From Akkermansiaceae bacterium (lineage in GTDB: Bacteria; Verrucomicrobiota; Verrucomicrobiia; Verrucomicrobiales; Akkermansiaceae), in NCBI GenBank assembly GCA_028822935.1, contig JAPKCM010000008.1, positions 25,525 through 89,524 on the forward strand: a stretch of DNA of 64,000 nt, read 5' to 3'. This document shows positions 9,446 through 18,505 of this stretch, piece after piece (position 1 is the first letter of the stretch; each line of letters starts with the position of its first letter). The position numbers and the translations under genes were made by a program. The notes below the pieces were generated by a model that was given only the letters and a program-made list of their open reading frames with translations, was not told the origin of the DNA and did not search any database.

Positions 9446-10054
9446 ATGAAACGAATCTTACAAGTTTATTGCCTTGCGGTCCTGATCGTGGGTTTGGTGT
9501 CGTGTTCATCGAGTCAAGTTGATACCGGCGAGGTCAAAGGGGCCGCAGTAGAAACCGGGGGCGAGTTTCATCTGAACCAGAAGAATCCTTTTGAGTGGAG
9601 TTCGGAAGACGTCCAGCAGGGCCGCGGGGGAACTTATGAGGGGGGCAAGCGCAGCCAATTCGATGCAAAAGGGGAATCCTCCTACGCCAAGAGCCGCAAA
9701 GCTCCGGGATACTTCAGCAGGGATTTTCAATCTGCGGCATGGAACGGAAATAAGAATTATTCTGCCGGTTCCTACGACGCCGGGAAAAAAACCAGCACAG
9801 CGGGAAAGAAATCCTGGTTCGGTTGGAAAAAGAATAAGGATGCCAATAAAGTGGCACGCGCTGCGGGGCAGAATTTTCAGACAGGAGGCTACACCACGGC
9901 AGCGGCTCGCGAGTCTGGCAATATCGTTGCCAGCCCTAATAGTCCCTACGCCGATTCGCAGCGTATTGGAGCCAAGCCAATAATCATCTACTCGCAGGAG
10001 AGTTATCGTCAAATGACGATGGACCAGAGTCGCAGCCTTCTGGGGAAACGCTAG
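9446..10054 (+). CDS. Hypothetical lipoprotein
   Basis: 202 residues with a lipoprotein signal: positive start, hydrophobic core and lipobox LVSC (MKRILQVYCLAVLIVGLVSC). The mature part is polar, rich in Gly, Ser, Lys, Asn and aromatic residues (GYFSRDFQSAAWNG, KKSWFGWKKNK), suggesting a flexible or surface-associated protein rather than an enzyme. The C-terminus (PIIIYSQESYRQMTMDQSRSLLGKR) looks more ordered. I recognise no family. It is convergent with the HEAT/TPR gene, with a 9-base gap. Confidence 0.75.
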   Translation: MKRILQVYCLAVLIVGLVSCSSSQVDTGEVKGAAVETGGEFHLNQKNPFEWSSEDVQQGRGGTYEGGKRSQFDAKGESSYAKSRKAPGYFSRDFQSAAWNGNKNYSAGSYDAGKKTSTAGKKSWFGWKKNKDANKVARAAGQNFQTGGYTTAAARESGNIVASPNSPYADSQRIGAKPIIIYSQESYRQMTMDQSRSLLGKR

Positions 10055-10063
10055 ACGGTGCTT

Positions 10064-12148
10064 CTATTGATCCTGCGCCTTGAGTGTCGCGCGGGCTTTT
10101 ACGAGGGGGGTAAGGTCGGCGCAACTTGGCTTTTCCTCAAGGATGCCCTTGATGATCGCTGCTTGTAGCAGTCTCAGCGCTTCGTCTTTTTTTCCCTCAC
10201 GAGCGCTTTTGAGTCCGAGTCGTTTCAGAAGTTCAAAGGTGGAATCATCAGCGGCGAAAGCGAGGGCTTTTTCGTAGGCTCGGTAGCCTTTCTCGGTCTC
10301 TCCCGATTGGCCGAGAGCCTGACCAATCTTGATCCAAGCGGAGGTCTCACCAAGGGCGAGGGAGCGTGAAATGAGGGGTTCCTTTTCCGATAGCAGTTCC
10401 TCAAAGGCGTGAAGTTGAGGATCGGTCGGTGTGATTTCAAGGGCGATTTGGCAGGCGCGTAGGCGATGAGGAAGTGGCAGAGTGGTATCTTTGATTGCTG
10501 GGAGGAGGATGCGTCCGTCATCCTCACGACGGGCTTTCTTTTCAAGAGGAGCGATCATTTCGGGCCGGTGGAGCGAGATCGCCATCTCCTGGAGCACGCG
10601 TTCCTCGAGAACTGTTTTTTTCTGGAGTTGCTTAACCGCCACATCGTAGACGTCGGGTTTTTTTAAGAATGCTTCGGCCTTTTCTACCGCATCCTTCGCT
10701 GTGAGATCGGGATTTGTCTCCCAAGCTTTCGAAGTCCAAAGCGCCATCGTCATTCCTCGCCCGGGAAAGAGGGCACCCATGTCTCCAATCATTTCGTGGG
10801 CCGTAAAACCGGGGCGGACGTGACGGCTCAGGCGAAGTGCCGTTTCTAAATCGAAGACCCGTTTGGCCAGCCCCACCGTGCGCTGACGATGTCCCACGCG
10901 TTTTGGGATGTCCTTAAGGAGGGGAGAAAAAATCTTTTGCGCGGATTCTTTGTCACCACTGGAGATGAGCTTGTTCGCCAAATAAAGTCGCGCCTCGAGG
11001 ACCTCATCGCTTCCCGCATTTTTACTGATCCTTTCGAGATAGGTGATCGCTTCCTTCTTTTGATTGTCTGCGAGGAGAAGGGCGAGGACGCGGCGATGGT
11101 TTCCGGTGTCGTGAAGAATCTCGATCGCTTCCGGATTGTGGTCCAGCGCATAGAGGATCTTGGCAAAGGTCTTGGGATATTCATAGCCGTCGGCCCGCAG
11201 AGCTTCAATGTCGGCAGGGGCAAGACCAAGGAAATCCTTCATCACGGCGATTAACTCCGGAGTCAGATCCTTCGAGTCGATGAGCGCGTCAAATTTTCCG
11301 GCGATGATCAAGCTGTCCTCCTTTACGTCCTGTGGAACGTCCAGTTGACTGGCTTCGATCCACTTTCCCTCCTCCCTGAGCTTAAAATGAAGGACTTCGA
11401 GGGGCTGTTGATTTCCGGCCGGCAAGGTGGCGAGATCCCGGGCGATGTCACCGGTGTCCTTGAGGCCGGCTTGGAGAATGGCGTGGGCCTCCCTGAGCTT
11501 GTCTGTGAGCATCGCTCCGCGGGCCATTCCGAGAAAGAACTCTCTTCCAAAGGGAGCTTGGTGAGTCTGTGCTTCCTTCAACGTGGCGAGCGGCTGAGGC
11601 AAAGCGAGATTGATGGCGATCCGGAGTTCGTGCAGTCCTTCGTTTGCGAGAGTCGCGACCAGAAGTCCGCGGCATTTGAGCCCCATCGGAATCTTGAGCA
11701 TTTCGCCATCGAGACGATCATGGAAAAGAATGGTGCTCGCAAGGACTCGCAAAATTTCTGGTGAGAAGCGCTCTTCCCGAGTCCAGCGATCGAGAAAACG
11801 GAGCGCGATCTCGAATCCCCCTTCCTCGTCGAGGAGCGGTAGAAGGGTGCTTTTCTTGTTCGTGGGCGTGGCCTTCATCGCGGCTTCCGCAAGACCGAGA
11901 AGCGCCTCGGGAGAATCAGGTTTGAGGCCCAGCTGGATGCGCTTGTGGAGAAAGGTGGCCCGCGTGCGAATCTCCGGATCATCGCTTTCCAGAAAACGGA
12001 AAACGAGGGGAAGTGCTTCATCGCCTGCCGCCCAGAGTTCCTTGGTGAGGGCGTCCCGCTCGGAAGACGAACCCTCCATGAATGTTTTGGTCGCCTCCTC
12101 AACACTTGGGAGGGCCCACAGGGGCGCCAGCAATAGGAGAGAGATCAT
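10064..12148 (-). CDS. Secreted HEAT/TPR repeat protein
   Basis: About 694 residues from the ATG at 12148, preceded by AAAGGG at a suitable distance and starting a signal peptide (MISLLLLAPLWALPSVEEA). A longer in-frame start at 12181 puts charged residues ahead of it. The first ~80 residues contain a HEAT-like pair (GDEALPLVFRFLESDDPEIRTRATFLH). The rest is alpha-helical with TPR-like units (YEKALAFAADDSTFELLKRLG, AREGKKDEALRLLQAAI). A periplasmic scaffold role is inferred; no catalytic residues are evident. It resembles the TPR gene at 6.4-8.8 kb in style but not in sequence. Confidence 0.8.
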   Translation of the reverse strand: MISLLLLAPLWALPSVEEATKTFMEGSSSERDALTKELWAAGDEALPLVFRFLESDDPEIRTRATFLHKRIQLGLKPDSPEALLGLAEAAMKATPTNKKSTLLPLLDEEGGFEIALRFLDRWTREERFSPEILRVLASTILFHDRLDGEMLKIPMGLKCRGLLVATLANEGLHELRIAINLALPQPLATLKEAQTHQAPFGREFFLGMARGAMLTDKLREAHAILQAGLKDTGDIARDLATLPAGNQQPLEVLHFKLREEGKWIEASQLDVPQDVKEDSLIIAGKFDALIDSKDLTPELIAVMKDFLGLAPADIEALRADGYEYPKTFAKILYALDHNPEAIEILHDTGNHRRVLALLLADNQKKEAITYLERISKNAGSDEVLEARLYLANKLISSGDKESAQKIFSPLLKDIPKRVGHRQRTVGLAKRVFDLETALRLSRHVRPGFTAHEMIGDMGALFPGRGMTMALWTSKAWETNPDLTAKDAVEKAEAFLKKPDVYDVAVKQLQKKTVLEERVLQEMAISLHRPEMIAPLEKKARREDDGRILLPAIKDTTLPLPHRLRACQIALEITPTDPQLHAFEELLSEKEPLISRSLALGETSAWIKIGQALGQSGETEKGYRAYEKALAFAADDSTFELLKRLGLKSAREGKKDEALRLLQAAIIKGILEEKPSCADLTPLVKARATLKAQDQ

Positions 12149-12217
12149 CCACTTCACCCTTTTCGAATATAGACAGCGCACTGGTTTGTAACGACGAAAG
12201 GTGCTACTTTCTTGGGC

Positions 12218-13045
12218 GTGGATAAACCCGAAGAGGAAAAATCACTGCGTGAGCGTCTGTGGAAAATCATTTTTGAGGCGGAAACTCCTTTAGGAAAAGC
12301 ATTTGATGTCGTCCTTCTGGGAGCGATTGTTTTGAGTGTCCTTGCGGTCATGCTGGAGAGTGTGGACCACATTGCAGCCGAGTGGGGGCCGCAACTACGA
12401 GTGGCCGAATGGGTTTTGACCGGCATGTTTACCCTCGAGTACTTTCTTCGGATTGCGCTTGTGAGGCGACCGTGGCGCTACATGCGATCCTTCTATGGGG
12501 TGGTGGATCTTCTTTCCTGTCTGCCTTCTTATCTTTCGCTCTTTTTCGTGGGAACCCACTCCCTTCTGGTGATCCGTATTCTCCGGCTTCTTAGGATGTT
12601 CAGGGTGTTGAAAATGATGAGCCATATCCGCGGGGCGGAGACGATTATGCGAGGACTGGCGGCGAGCCGCGCTAAGATTACCGTTTTCTTTATCTCGGTT
12701 CTTCTCATTGCCGTTCTGGCCGGAACCTTGATGTATCTGGTAGAGAATGGCCAATCAGGGACGCAGTTTACCAGTATTCCGATGAGTATTTATTATGCCA
12801 TCGTTTCTATCACGACGGTGGGTTTTGGAGACATGGTAGCGGTCACGGTTCTCGGTAAAATGATCACCTCGGCCCTTGTTCTCGCTGGTTATGCCATTAT
12901 CGCGGTGCCCACTGGGATCGTGACGGCTGGAATCATGCAGGGCCAGTTGGGTGATGCCACCACGGACGCCTGTCCAAGCTGCGGAGTGCACGGCCATCTT
13001 CCTGATGCGAAATTTTGCCGCCGCTGTGGCGAGAACTTGGATTAG
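12218..13045 (+). CDS. Six-helix voltage-gated-like K+ channel with C-terminal zinc ribbon
   Basis: About 275 residues. Six membrane helices with an Arg-rich S4 (IRILRLLRMFRVLK) and a pore loop carrying the K+ selectivity filter TTVGFGD. This is the Kv-type architecture, so it should conduct K+ and may respond to membrane voltage. At the C-terminus, in place of an RCK or cyclic-nucleotide domain, is a short zinc ribbon (CPSC then CRRC, 17 residues apart). A GTG at 12218 is preferred; a TTG two codons upstream is also possible. It is a single gene just upstream of menB in the same direction (39 bases). The zinc-ribbon tail might sense metal or redox state, which is only inference. Confidence 0.9.
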   Translation: MDKPEEEKSLRERLWKIIFEAETPLGKAFDVVLLGAIVLSVLAVMLESVDHIAAEWGPQLRVAEWVLTGMFTLEYFLRIALVRRPWRYMRSFYGVVDLLSCLPSYLSLFFVGTHSLLVIRILRLLRMFRVLKMMSHIRGAETIMRGLAASRAKITVFFISVLLIAVLAGTLMYLVENGQSGTQFTSIPMSIYYAIVSITTVGFGDMVAVTVLGKMITSALVLAGYAIIAVPTGIVTAGIMQGQLGDATTDACPSCGVHGHLPDAKFCRRCGENLD

Positions 13046-13084
13046 GGCATTGCGAAGAAGGCAAAGCGACCCGATGATCGCAGC

Positions 13085-13900
13085 ATGTGGAACGCAGCCG
13101 CTGAATTCGAAGACATCAAATACGAGAAGACGGAAGATGGCGCGATCGCCAAGATCACCATCAATCGCCCGGAAGTGCGCAATGCCTTCCGCCCGGTCAC
13201 CGTCGATGAACTCCTGCAGGCCTTCGAGATGGCCCACCGGGACCAAGACGTGGGAGTGATCATTCTTACTGGAGAAGGGGAGAAGGCCTTTTGCTCAGGC
13301 GGCGACCAAAAAGTGCGCGGTCATGCCGGCTACCTTGGGGCCGACGGAGTTCCCCGGCTCAATGTGCTTGATCTGCAGAAGAAAATTCGAGGCCTTCCAA
13401 AACCAGTTGTGGCCATGGTGGCTGGCTACGCCATCGGTGGTGGGCACGTCCTTCACATCGTGTGCGACCTGACGATCGCCGCCGAGAATGCCCGCTTTGG
13501 TCAAACCGGCCCCAAGGTGGGAAGCTTTGATGGTGGCCTGGGTTCCAGCTACCTCGCCCGCATTGTGGGTCAGAAGAAGGCGCGCGAAATTTGGTATCTC
13601 TGCCGTCAATACGACGCCCAGCAAGCGCTCGATATGGGCTTGGTTAACACCGTGGTTCCGCTCGACCAGCTCGAGAGCGAGACGGTGCAATGGTGCCGCG
13701 AAATGCTCGCTCATTCTCCGCTCGCCCTGCGTTGCCTTAAGTCTGCCCTCAATGCCGACTGCGATGGCCAAATGGGCCTGCTCGATCTCGCCGGAAATGC
13801 CACTCTCCTGTATTACATGAGCGAAGAGGCGAAGGAGGGAAAAGAGGCCTTCATTGAAAAGCGCGCTCCAGACTTCTCCAAGTTTCCTCGGGTGCCCTAA
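13085..13900 (+). CDS. menB: 1,4-dihydroxy-2-naphthoyl-CoA synthase
   Basis: 271 residues of the crotonase fold with the MenB-specific sequence: [55 protein letters not shown] and [23 protein letters not shown]. The Tyr, Asp and Gly residues of the MenB active site and the bicarbonate-site motif are recognisable. It converts O-succinylbenzoyl-CoA to 1,4-dihydroxy-2-naphthoyl-CoA in menaquinone synthesis, as a cytosolic hexamer. menA lies one gene downstream and menD is at 55-56.7 kb. Confidence 0.97.
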   Translation: MWNAAAEFEDIKYEKTEDGAIAKITINRPEVRNAFRPVTVDELLQAFEMAHRDQDVGVIILTGEGEKAFCSGGDQKVRGHAGYLGADGVPRLNVLDLQKKIRGLPKPVVAMVAGYAIGGGHVLHIVCDLTIAAENARFGQTGPKVGSFDGGLGSSYLARIVGQKKAREIWYLCRQYDAQQALDMGLVNTVVPLDQLESETVQWCREMLAHSPLALRCLKSALNADCDGQMGLLDLAGNATLLYYMSEEAKEGKEAFIEKRAPDFSKFPRVP

Positions 13901-13905
13901 GTCTG

Positions 13906-15264
13906 ATGAAAACGTCCGTTGTTGTCCCTTTTGTCACCCTGTTTGTGGGTGCGGGACGGGGCTATTTCGCTGGTTCAAGTCAGGTCGCTGGAGAAAAAGA
14001 AGTGGCCCCGGCGATTTCCAGTCATAGCTCTAGCGGAACTCGCCCGTCGCCCGGTTCATCGGCTCCCTCCCCTAGTATTTCGTTTTTGAAATTCGCCGAG
14101 AGGATTCTGTTTTCAGATTGGGATGAGCGAAAAGGAATTCTCGCAGAAATCTCTCCAGAAAACCGTCGCGCTCACCTCGAGTTTCTTCTGAAACAATCCG
14201 GTCCTTATGGCCTCGATTACAAGGAGGCAAGAGTCATCAACGATTTGCTCGATGAGCTTGTGAACGAGGACCTGGAGGGGACCTTGCAATGGGTTTTGGC
14301 AAGTGATCACAAGGGGAACCGTGATTATCTTTTTGGAGAGATTTTCGAGGACAAAGAGGCCGCGGCGTGGATCAGGGAGAATTTTGAATCTCTTTTTTCC
14401 AAGGCTCGGTCCATTGAGCAACCGCATGAAATTTTAAGAAAGCTGATCGGGACGCAGATTGAGGGCGATGTTCTTAAGGCTATCCAGCTTTCGGAAAGGC
14501 ACCTTGTTGACCATGAAGGGATGATCGATTTTCCGAGCGGGCTTCAGGAAAAAGCTGTCGGGCATGGCTGGGAAACGGCTTTTGAATATTACAAAGACAA
14601 TTGGAAAGAGAACAATTCGTCGAGTGACCATTCTTGGAGTGGAGAATTCCCGATGGATTTCGATTTTACTTCCTTCGCAGGGGAATGGAAAAAGCACGAG
14701 AGCGCGTTGCGCTTCAAGGGGCAAAAAGGACGATTCTATGAGCCGCCAACATACATCTGGAAAGTTTGGTCCGAGCAGGAGCCGGAAGCAGTCTTTGAGT
14801 TTCTGACAAATGGCGGAAGCCTCACCTTCGAATTTGGTTTCTTTTTTGACGCTTTTGCGAAGAGCGCTACTCCGGAGGAGGTATTTGAGTTCAGCAGCAA
14901 GGTGGTTTCTGGTCCACCTGACGAAGAGATTGATCTAGATCGAAAGTTGTTTAAGTGCATGTTGAATAATCCTCGGAATCTCAAATCATTGATGGCTTGG
15001 TCTCAGGGGAATGATGCGACTCCAGTGACTCAGGCCCTTATTAAGGGAATTTTACCCGTAGGCAGCAGGAGGGGTGAAACGGGTCTTGCGATTCTCAAAA
15101 TGGTCCATAAGGAGCAACAACTTTACGTTGTCCGAGATTCCTATACCATAGATGGGGATTTTCGGATGTGGGATCGTGGCCGGGAGTGGTTCAACGAACC
15201 GCTTAAATTCCTGGGTCATTCGGAATCTGAAATCAATGCCGCGATCGGCGAGAAGAGTGAATGA
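13906..15264 (+). CDS. Hypothetical protein between menB and menA
   Basis: 452 residues. A weak N-terminal hydrophobic segment (TSVVVPFVTLFVGAGRGYFAG) could be a signal peptide or anchor. A Ser/Pro/Gly-rich linker follows, then a long alpha-helical region with many acidic and aromatic residues (EEIDLDRKLFKCMLNNPRN). No known domain was recognised; the periodic helical character could be repeat-like. It begins 5 bases after menB and its stop overlaps the menA start, so it is cotranscribed, but nothing in the sequence ties it to menaquinone chemistry. Confidence 0.75.
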   Translation: MKTSVVVPFVTLFVGAGRGYFAGSSQVAGEKEVAPAISSHSSSGTRPSPGSSAPSPSISFLKFAERILFSDWDERKGILAEISPENRRAHLEFLLKQSGPYGLDYKEARVINDLLDELVNEDLEGTLQWVLASDHKGNRDYLFGEIFEDKEAAAWIRENFESLFSKARSIEQPHEILRKLIGTQIEGDVLKAIQLSERHLVDHEGMIDFPSGLQEKAVGHGWETAFEYYKDNWKENNSSSDHSWSGEFPMDFDFTSFAGEWKKHESALRFKGQKGRFYEPPTYIWKVWSEQEPEAVFEFLTNGGSLTFEFGFFFDAFAKSATPEEVFEFSSKVVSGPPDEEIDLDRKLFKCMLNNPRNLKSLMAWSQGNDATPVTQALIKGILPVGSRRGETGLAILKMVHKEQQLYVVRDSYTIDGDFRMWDRGREWFNEPLKFLGHSESEINAAIGEKSE

Positions 15265-16118
15265 TGAAATCCTGGCTCCTCGCATCCCGACCCAAGACGC
15301 TTCCGGCGGCGATTGTGCCGGTGTGGTCTGGTTCTTTGCTGGCATGGCACCTGACGGGGGAGTTTGACCTTCGCCTCGCGATCCTTACGGTTTTTGGCGC
15401 GGTCTTTATCCAGATCGCGACGAATTTTTTCAACGATGTCATCGATGCTGAAAAGGGAGCGGATACCGAAGCGCGACTCGGGCCTCAGCGGGCCACGGCT
15501 TCCGGGCTCTTGTCGAGGCGCGCCGTTTATCTTGGGGCTGCCTTGATGCTCCTCTTGGCTTCCATCGTGGGCTGCCTTTTATTCCTCGAGCGCGGATGGT
15601 GGATCATCGCGATTGGGGTGCCTTCGCTCTACCTGAGTTACGGTTATACCGGCGGGCCGCTTCCGCTTGCTTATCGCGGCTTGGGCGAGGTCTTTGTCAT
15701 TCTCTTCTTTGGCTTGGTTGCGGTCGGGGGGACGGTTTTTATCCAAACGGGTCAGTGGCTTGCGGAGAGTTGGATCCTGGGACTTCAGATCGGTTTTCTT
15801 TCCGCTGCTCTAATCGCCATCAATAACTACCGTGATCTTGAAGAAGATCGCGCGGTGCAAAAGAGGACGATCGTGGTGCGCTTTGGTCGACCCAAGGTCA
15901 AAATGCTGATCCTTGCGATGACCGTGTTGCCCTACCTTCTCATCCTGGCTCACGAGATGTCCGGGTGGTTTATTGCCGCCAGCATCCCGGGATTACTCTT
16001 CTTTGTGATCGTCTATCGTCTCATTAGTCCTTCGCGGGTTCCCGCGGCTTTGCTGGGAATTGCCGCGCTTCATCTAATCGTTTTTGTTCTCGTTCAAAAT
16101 ATCGTCATGATATTTTGA
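15261..16118 (+). CDS. menA: 1,4-dihydroxy-2-naphthoate polyprenyltransferase
   Basis: 285 residues, 8-9 membrane helices of the UbiA superfamily. The prenyl-diphosphate motif is present (NFFNDVIDAEKGAD), with the second Asp-rich motif NNYRDLEEDRAVQKRT and the MenA-type N-terminus SRPKTLPAAIVPVWSGS. It joins DHNA to a polyprenyl chain in the inner membrane, the step after MenB and the thioesterase. Two start codons are adjacent (15261 and 15264); either overlaps the preceding stop, indicating translational coupling. Confidence 0.95.
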   Translation: MMKSWLLASRPKTLPAAIVPVWSGSLLAWHLTGEFDLRLAILTVFGAVFIQIATNFFNDVIDAEKGADTEARLGPQRATASGLLSRRAVYLGAALMLLLASIVGCLLFLERGWWIIAIGVPSLYLSYGYTGGPLPLAYRGLGEVFVILFFGLVAVGGTVFIQTGQWLAESWILGLQIGFLSAALIAINNYRDLEEDRAVQKRTIVVRFGRPKVKMLILAMTVLPYLLILAHEMSGWFIAASIPGLLFFVIVYRLISPSRVPAALLGIAALHLIVFVLVQNIVMIF

Positions 16119-16176
16119 CCTTGTCTGTTTTTCGGGGTAATCTGACTTCAGTCTTCAGAGGGTCATTTTTCACATT

Positions 16177-16677
16177 TTGAAACCGAACGGTCAGGTCTTA
16201 ACCCGCCAATATCAATCCATCTTCTGGGTCCGCTTAGAAGGAAAGGGAACCTTTATGGACAGCCCTTGTATCAAGGAAGCGGTGGAGCGCAAAATCTCAG
16301 AGGGCGTTCGCGAGATCGTGGTCGATCTGGAAGCGTGCACCGGAATGGATTCCACTTTCATGGGGATGCTTGCCGGAATCGCGGCCAAGCTCCGTGGCCC
16401 TGAGGGGGGCACCTTGAGTGTCGTTTCTCCGGGTAAGAAAAATCAAGATTCTTTGGAAGAACTCGGTCTCTCGCAGCTTCTGCAGATCGAACCGGAAGAA
16501 GGTCCGTGGATCGGAAAGCTGGACGAAGTTCGCGCTGACCTGAAACCGATTGGTGGAAGCTCACCTGGAAAAGAAGGCCACATCCTAGAGTGTCACGAAA
16601 ATCTCTGTGAGGCAGACTCGCAAAATAACGAGCGCTTTCAAGCCGTTCTCGATGTTCTTCGGGCGAGTGGAAAATAA
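16177..16677 (+). CDS. STAS-domain protein (anti-sigma-factor-antagonist-like)
   Basis: 166 residues starting with TTG at 16177 (CAGAGGG lies upstream). The STAS fold is seen in FWVRLEGKGTFMDSPCIKEAV, then EIVVDLEACTGMDSTFMGMLAGIAA, where the Ser in MDSTFMG sits at the position normally phosphorylated in SpoIIAA-like proteins. The C-terminal ~60 residues go beyond the STAS core. STAS proteins relay kinase/phosphatase signals, often to sigma factors. No sigma factor or anti-sigma kinase is adjacent; the nearest kinase is the convergent Ser/Thr kinase 3 bases beyond its stop, which makes a partner relationship possible but unproven. Confidence 0.85.
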   Translation: MKPNGQVLTRQYQSIFWVRLEGKGTFMDSPCIKEAVERKISEGVREIVVDLEACTGMDSTFMGMLAGIAAKLRGPEGGTLSVVSPGKKNQDSLEELGLSQLLQIEPEEGPWIGKLDEVRADLKPIGGSSPGKEGHILECHENLCEADSQNNERFQAVLDVLRASGK

Positions 16678-16680
16678 AAG

Positions 16681-18081
16681 TTATTCGCGATAGGCCTTTT
16701 CCAGTTCACTCAGGGTAATGCGTCCATTTTGATCGAGATCGAAGGTGGCAAAGCTTTCCTCAAGACGTTTCCGAATTGCAGGAAACGAGGTGTGAGAAAA
16801 TTCTTTGATCGAGAGCATCTTGTCCAAGTTGTAGTCTCGCTCCTCGAGCAGTTCATCCGGGGACTTCGGGAGGTGTAGTTTTTCGACAAGCGTCTTCTCT
16901 TTATTGGTCGATGGGGTCTTCGGAGAATCCTTTGGCAGACTCGCGGAGGGAGTTGAATAGATCGCCGGGACCATTTTTACAACTTCTTGGGGATCTGCCC
17001 CCTTGGGCCAGTAGATGAAAGCGATGATGAGGACTGCCACTCCAAGCAACGGCCAAAGCCATCCTGAAAGATGGGTGGAATTGTCGGTGATGAGAACCGG
17101 GTGAGTGAGGAGAGGGACCCCTGTGGTCCGGGGAGGGAGAACCTGAACGGTGGTAATGGTGGCCGGTGTTTGCGGGCCTTGCACCGCCGGAGCGGCCTTG
17201 AGGCGCACCGGATGGGTGATCATTTGGACTCCTTGAGGAGCGGGGGGATTGAAGGTTCCTTGTCGGATGCCCACGAGCTGACTCAGCGCTACTTCACAGG
17301 AATTGGGTCGGTTGTCAGGCTGGCGAGCCATTAAACTCATGATCCAGTTGCAGAGAGTTTCTGGAAGGTCGGGCCGATATTCGCGCAGGTCCTTGCAGTA
17401 GCCTTGAAGATGAGAGGCCATCACCTGAGCGACCGATTCGCCATTAAAAGGATACTCCCCGGTGAGGGCATAATAAAAAACGCCTCCGAGAGAATAGAGA
17501 TCGGTGCGCGCATCGAGCGGGCGCTGCTCAAATTGCTCGGGTGCCATGAAATAGATGGAACCAAAGAGGGAGTTGCCGTGGGCAATCGTTTGGATCGATG
17601 GCTCAAGGGTGAACTTGGCCAGTCCGAAGTCGAGAAGCTTGAGCTGCATCCGGCCGCTGGGCAGCCAGGTGATCATGATGTTGCAGGGCTTGATATCCCG
17701 ATGAAGTAAGTGGCCATCGTGCGCGGCGAGAAGGCCTTCGAGGCACTGTTCGGCGACACTGAAAAAATCGGTTTCGATGAGGGGTGCTCGGGAAATCAAA
17801 GTTTCCAAGGTTTCTCCATCGAGAAGTTCCATCACGACGAAGGGGCCGTCCCCGTCTTGCCCGATGTCGAAAAGGCTCACGACGTGAGGAGAATTGAGCG
17901 CGGAGAGGGAATGGCACTCTCGCATCAAATCATCGACCTGATCTTGGGTGCTCCCTTCCTCCGTAAGGAGGCGCTTAATGGCGACCTTTCGCCGAAGCTG
18001 GTGGTCGTAGCCCTCAAAAACCGCGCCTAGGCCTCCTTGGCCAAGCTTGCGTTTGATTTCATAGCGATCCTTTGGGTCCAT
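16681..18081 (-). CDS. Membrane Ser/Thr protein kinase with C-terminal EF-hand
   Basis: 466 residues. A Hanks-type kinase domain occupies about 7-270, with Gly loop GQGGLG (14-19), catalytic Lys36 in VAIK, HRD at 127-129, DFG at 151-153 and MAPEQ at 179-183. A Pro-rich linker follows, with two THPV motifs. One membrane helix lies at about 341-358. The remaining ~100 residues are on the other side of the membrane and end in an EF-hand loop, DLDQNGRITLSE (448-459), with Asp, Asp, Asn, Gly, Ile and Glu in canonical places. I infer a receptor-type kinase that may bind Ca2+ outside the cytoplasm. A single EF loop is present, so strong Ca2+ affinity is uncertain. Confidence 0.92.
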   Translation of the reverse strand: MDPKDRYEIKRKLGQGGLGAVFEGYDHQLRRKVAIKRLLTEEGSTQDQVDDLMRECHSLSALNSPHVVSLFDIGQDGDGPFVVMELLDGETLETLISRAPLIETDFFSVAEQCLEGLLAAHDGHLLHRDIKPCNIMITWLPSGRMQLKLLDFGLAKFTLEPSIQTIAHGNSLFGSIYFMAPEQFEQRPLDARTDLYSLGGVFYYALTGEYPFNGESVAQVMASHLQGYCKDLREYRPDLPETLCNWIMSLMARQPDNRPNSCEVALSQLVGIRQGTFNPPAPQGVQMITHPVRLKAAPAVQGPQTPATITTVQVLPPRTTGVPLLTHPVLITDNSTHLSGWLWPLLGVAVLIIAFIYWPKGADPQEVVKMVPAIYSTPSASLPKDSPKTPSTNKEKTLVEKLHLPKSPDELLEERDYNLDKMLSIKEFSHTSFPAIRKRLEESFATFDLDQNGRITLSELEKAYRE

Positions 18082-18225
18082 ACAGCTTGGGTGAAATCTC
18101 TCTAGAGAAGGGAGATAGACCGTTTCAGTGGAAAAGAAAGCTTGGAAGCGGCTTGGTGGGAATATTTCGATTGCCTCATTACGAGTTGATGGCTAGGTTG
18201 CGCGCCCGACCGAAAATTCTAATGC

Positions 18226-18315
18226 GGACAGATGGCAGAGTGGTCTAATGCGCTCGCTTGGAAAGCGTGTGTGGCAGCGATGTCACCGTGGGTTCGAATC
18301 CCACTCTGTCCGCCA
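18226..18315 (+). tRNA. tRNA-Ser (GGA)
   Basis: A 90-base class II tRNA with an encoded CCA end (18313-18315). The acceptor arm GGACAGA (18226-18232) pairs with TCTGTCC (18305-18311), and the discriminator is G at 18312. The anticodon loop TTGGAAA contains GGA at 18260-18262, reading UCC and UCU serine codons. A long variable arm, as expected for tRNA-Ser, and the T-loop sequence GGTTCGAATCC are present. Confidence 0.97.
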
Positions 18316-18348
18316 TAACCCCGTGCCAGCTTGCTGGCACGGGGTTAT
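18315..18348 (+). terminator. Strong hairpin terminator after tRNA-Ser
   Basis: Perfect 16-bp inverted repeat, ATAACCCCGTGCCAGC (18315-18330) with GCTGGCACGGGGTTAT (18333-18348), followed by GGTTTTCT. It starts at the last base of the tRNA, so processing must separate the CCA end from the hairpin. Confidence 0.85.
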
Positions 18349-18505
18349 GGTTTTCTAGGCTGGGCCTGCGAGGATTAGCGAGGGAATGAGATTTGAACGG
18401 TTTCCTTCTACGCACTTTGAGCTGCTGTCGGTGGGACGAGTGACTGAGGAGAAGAGGGTCGACTAAGGTAATGAGAGGGGAAAGTCTTGTAGAATCTTCC
18501 TCAAT

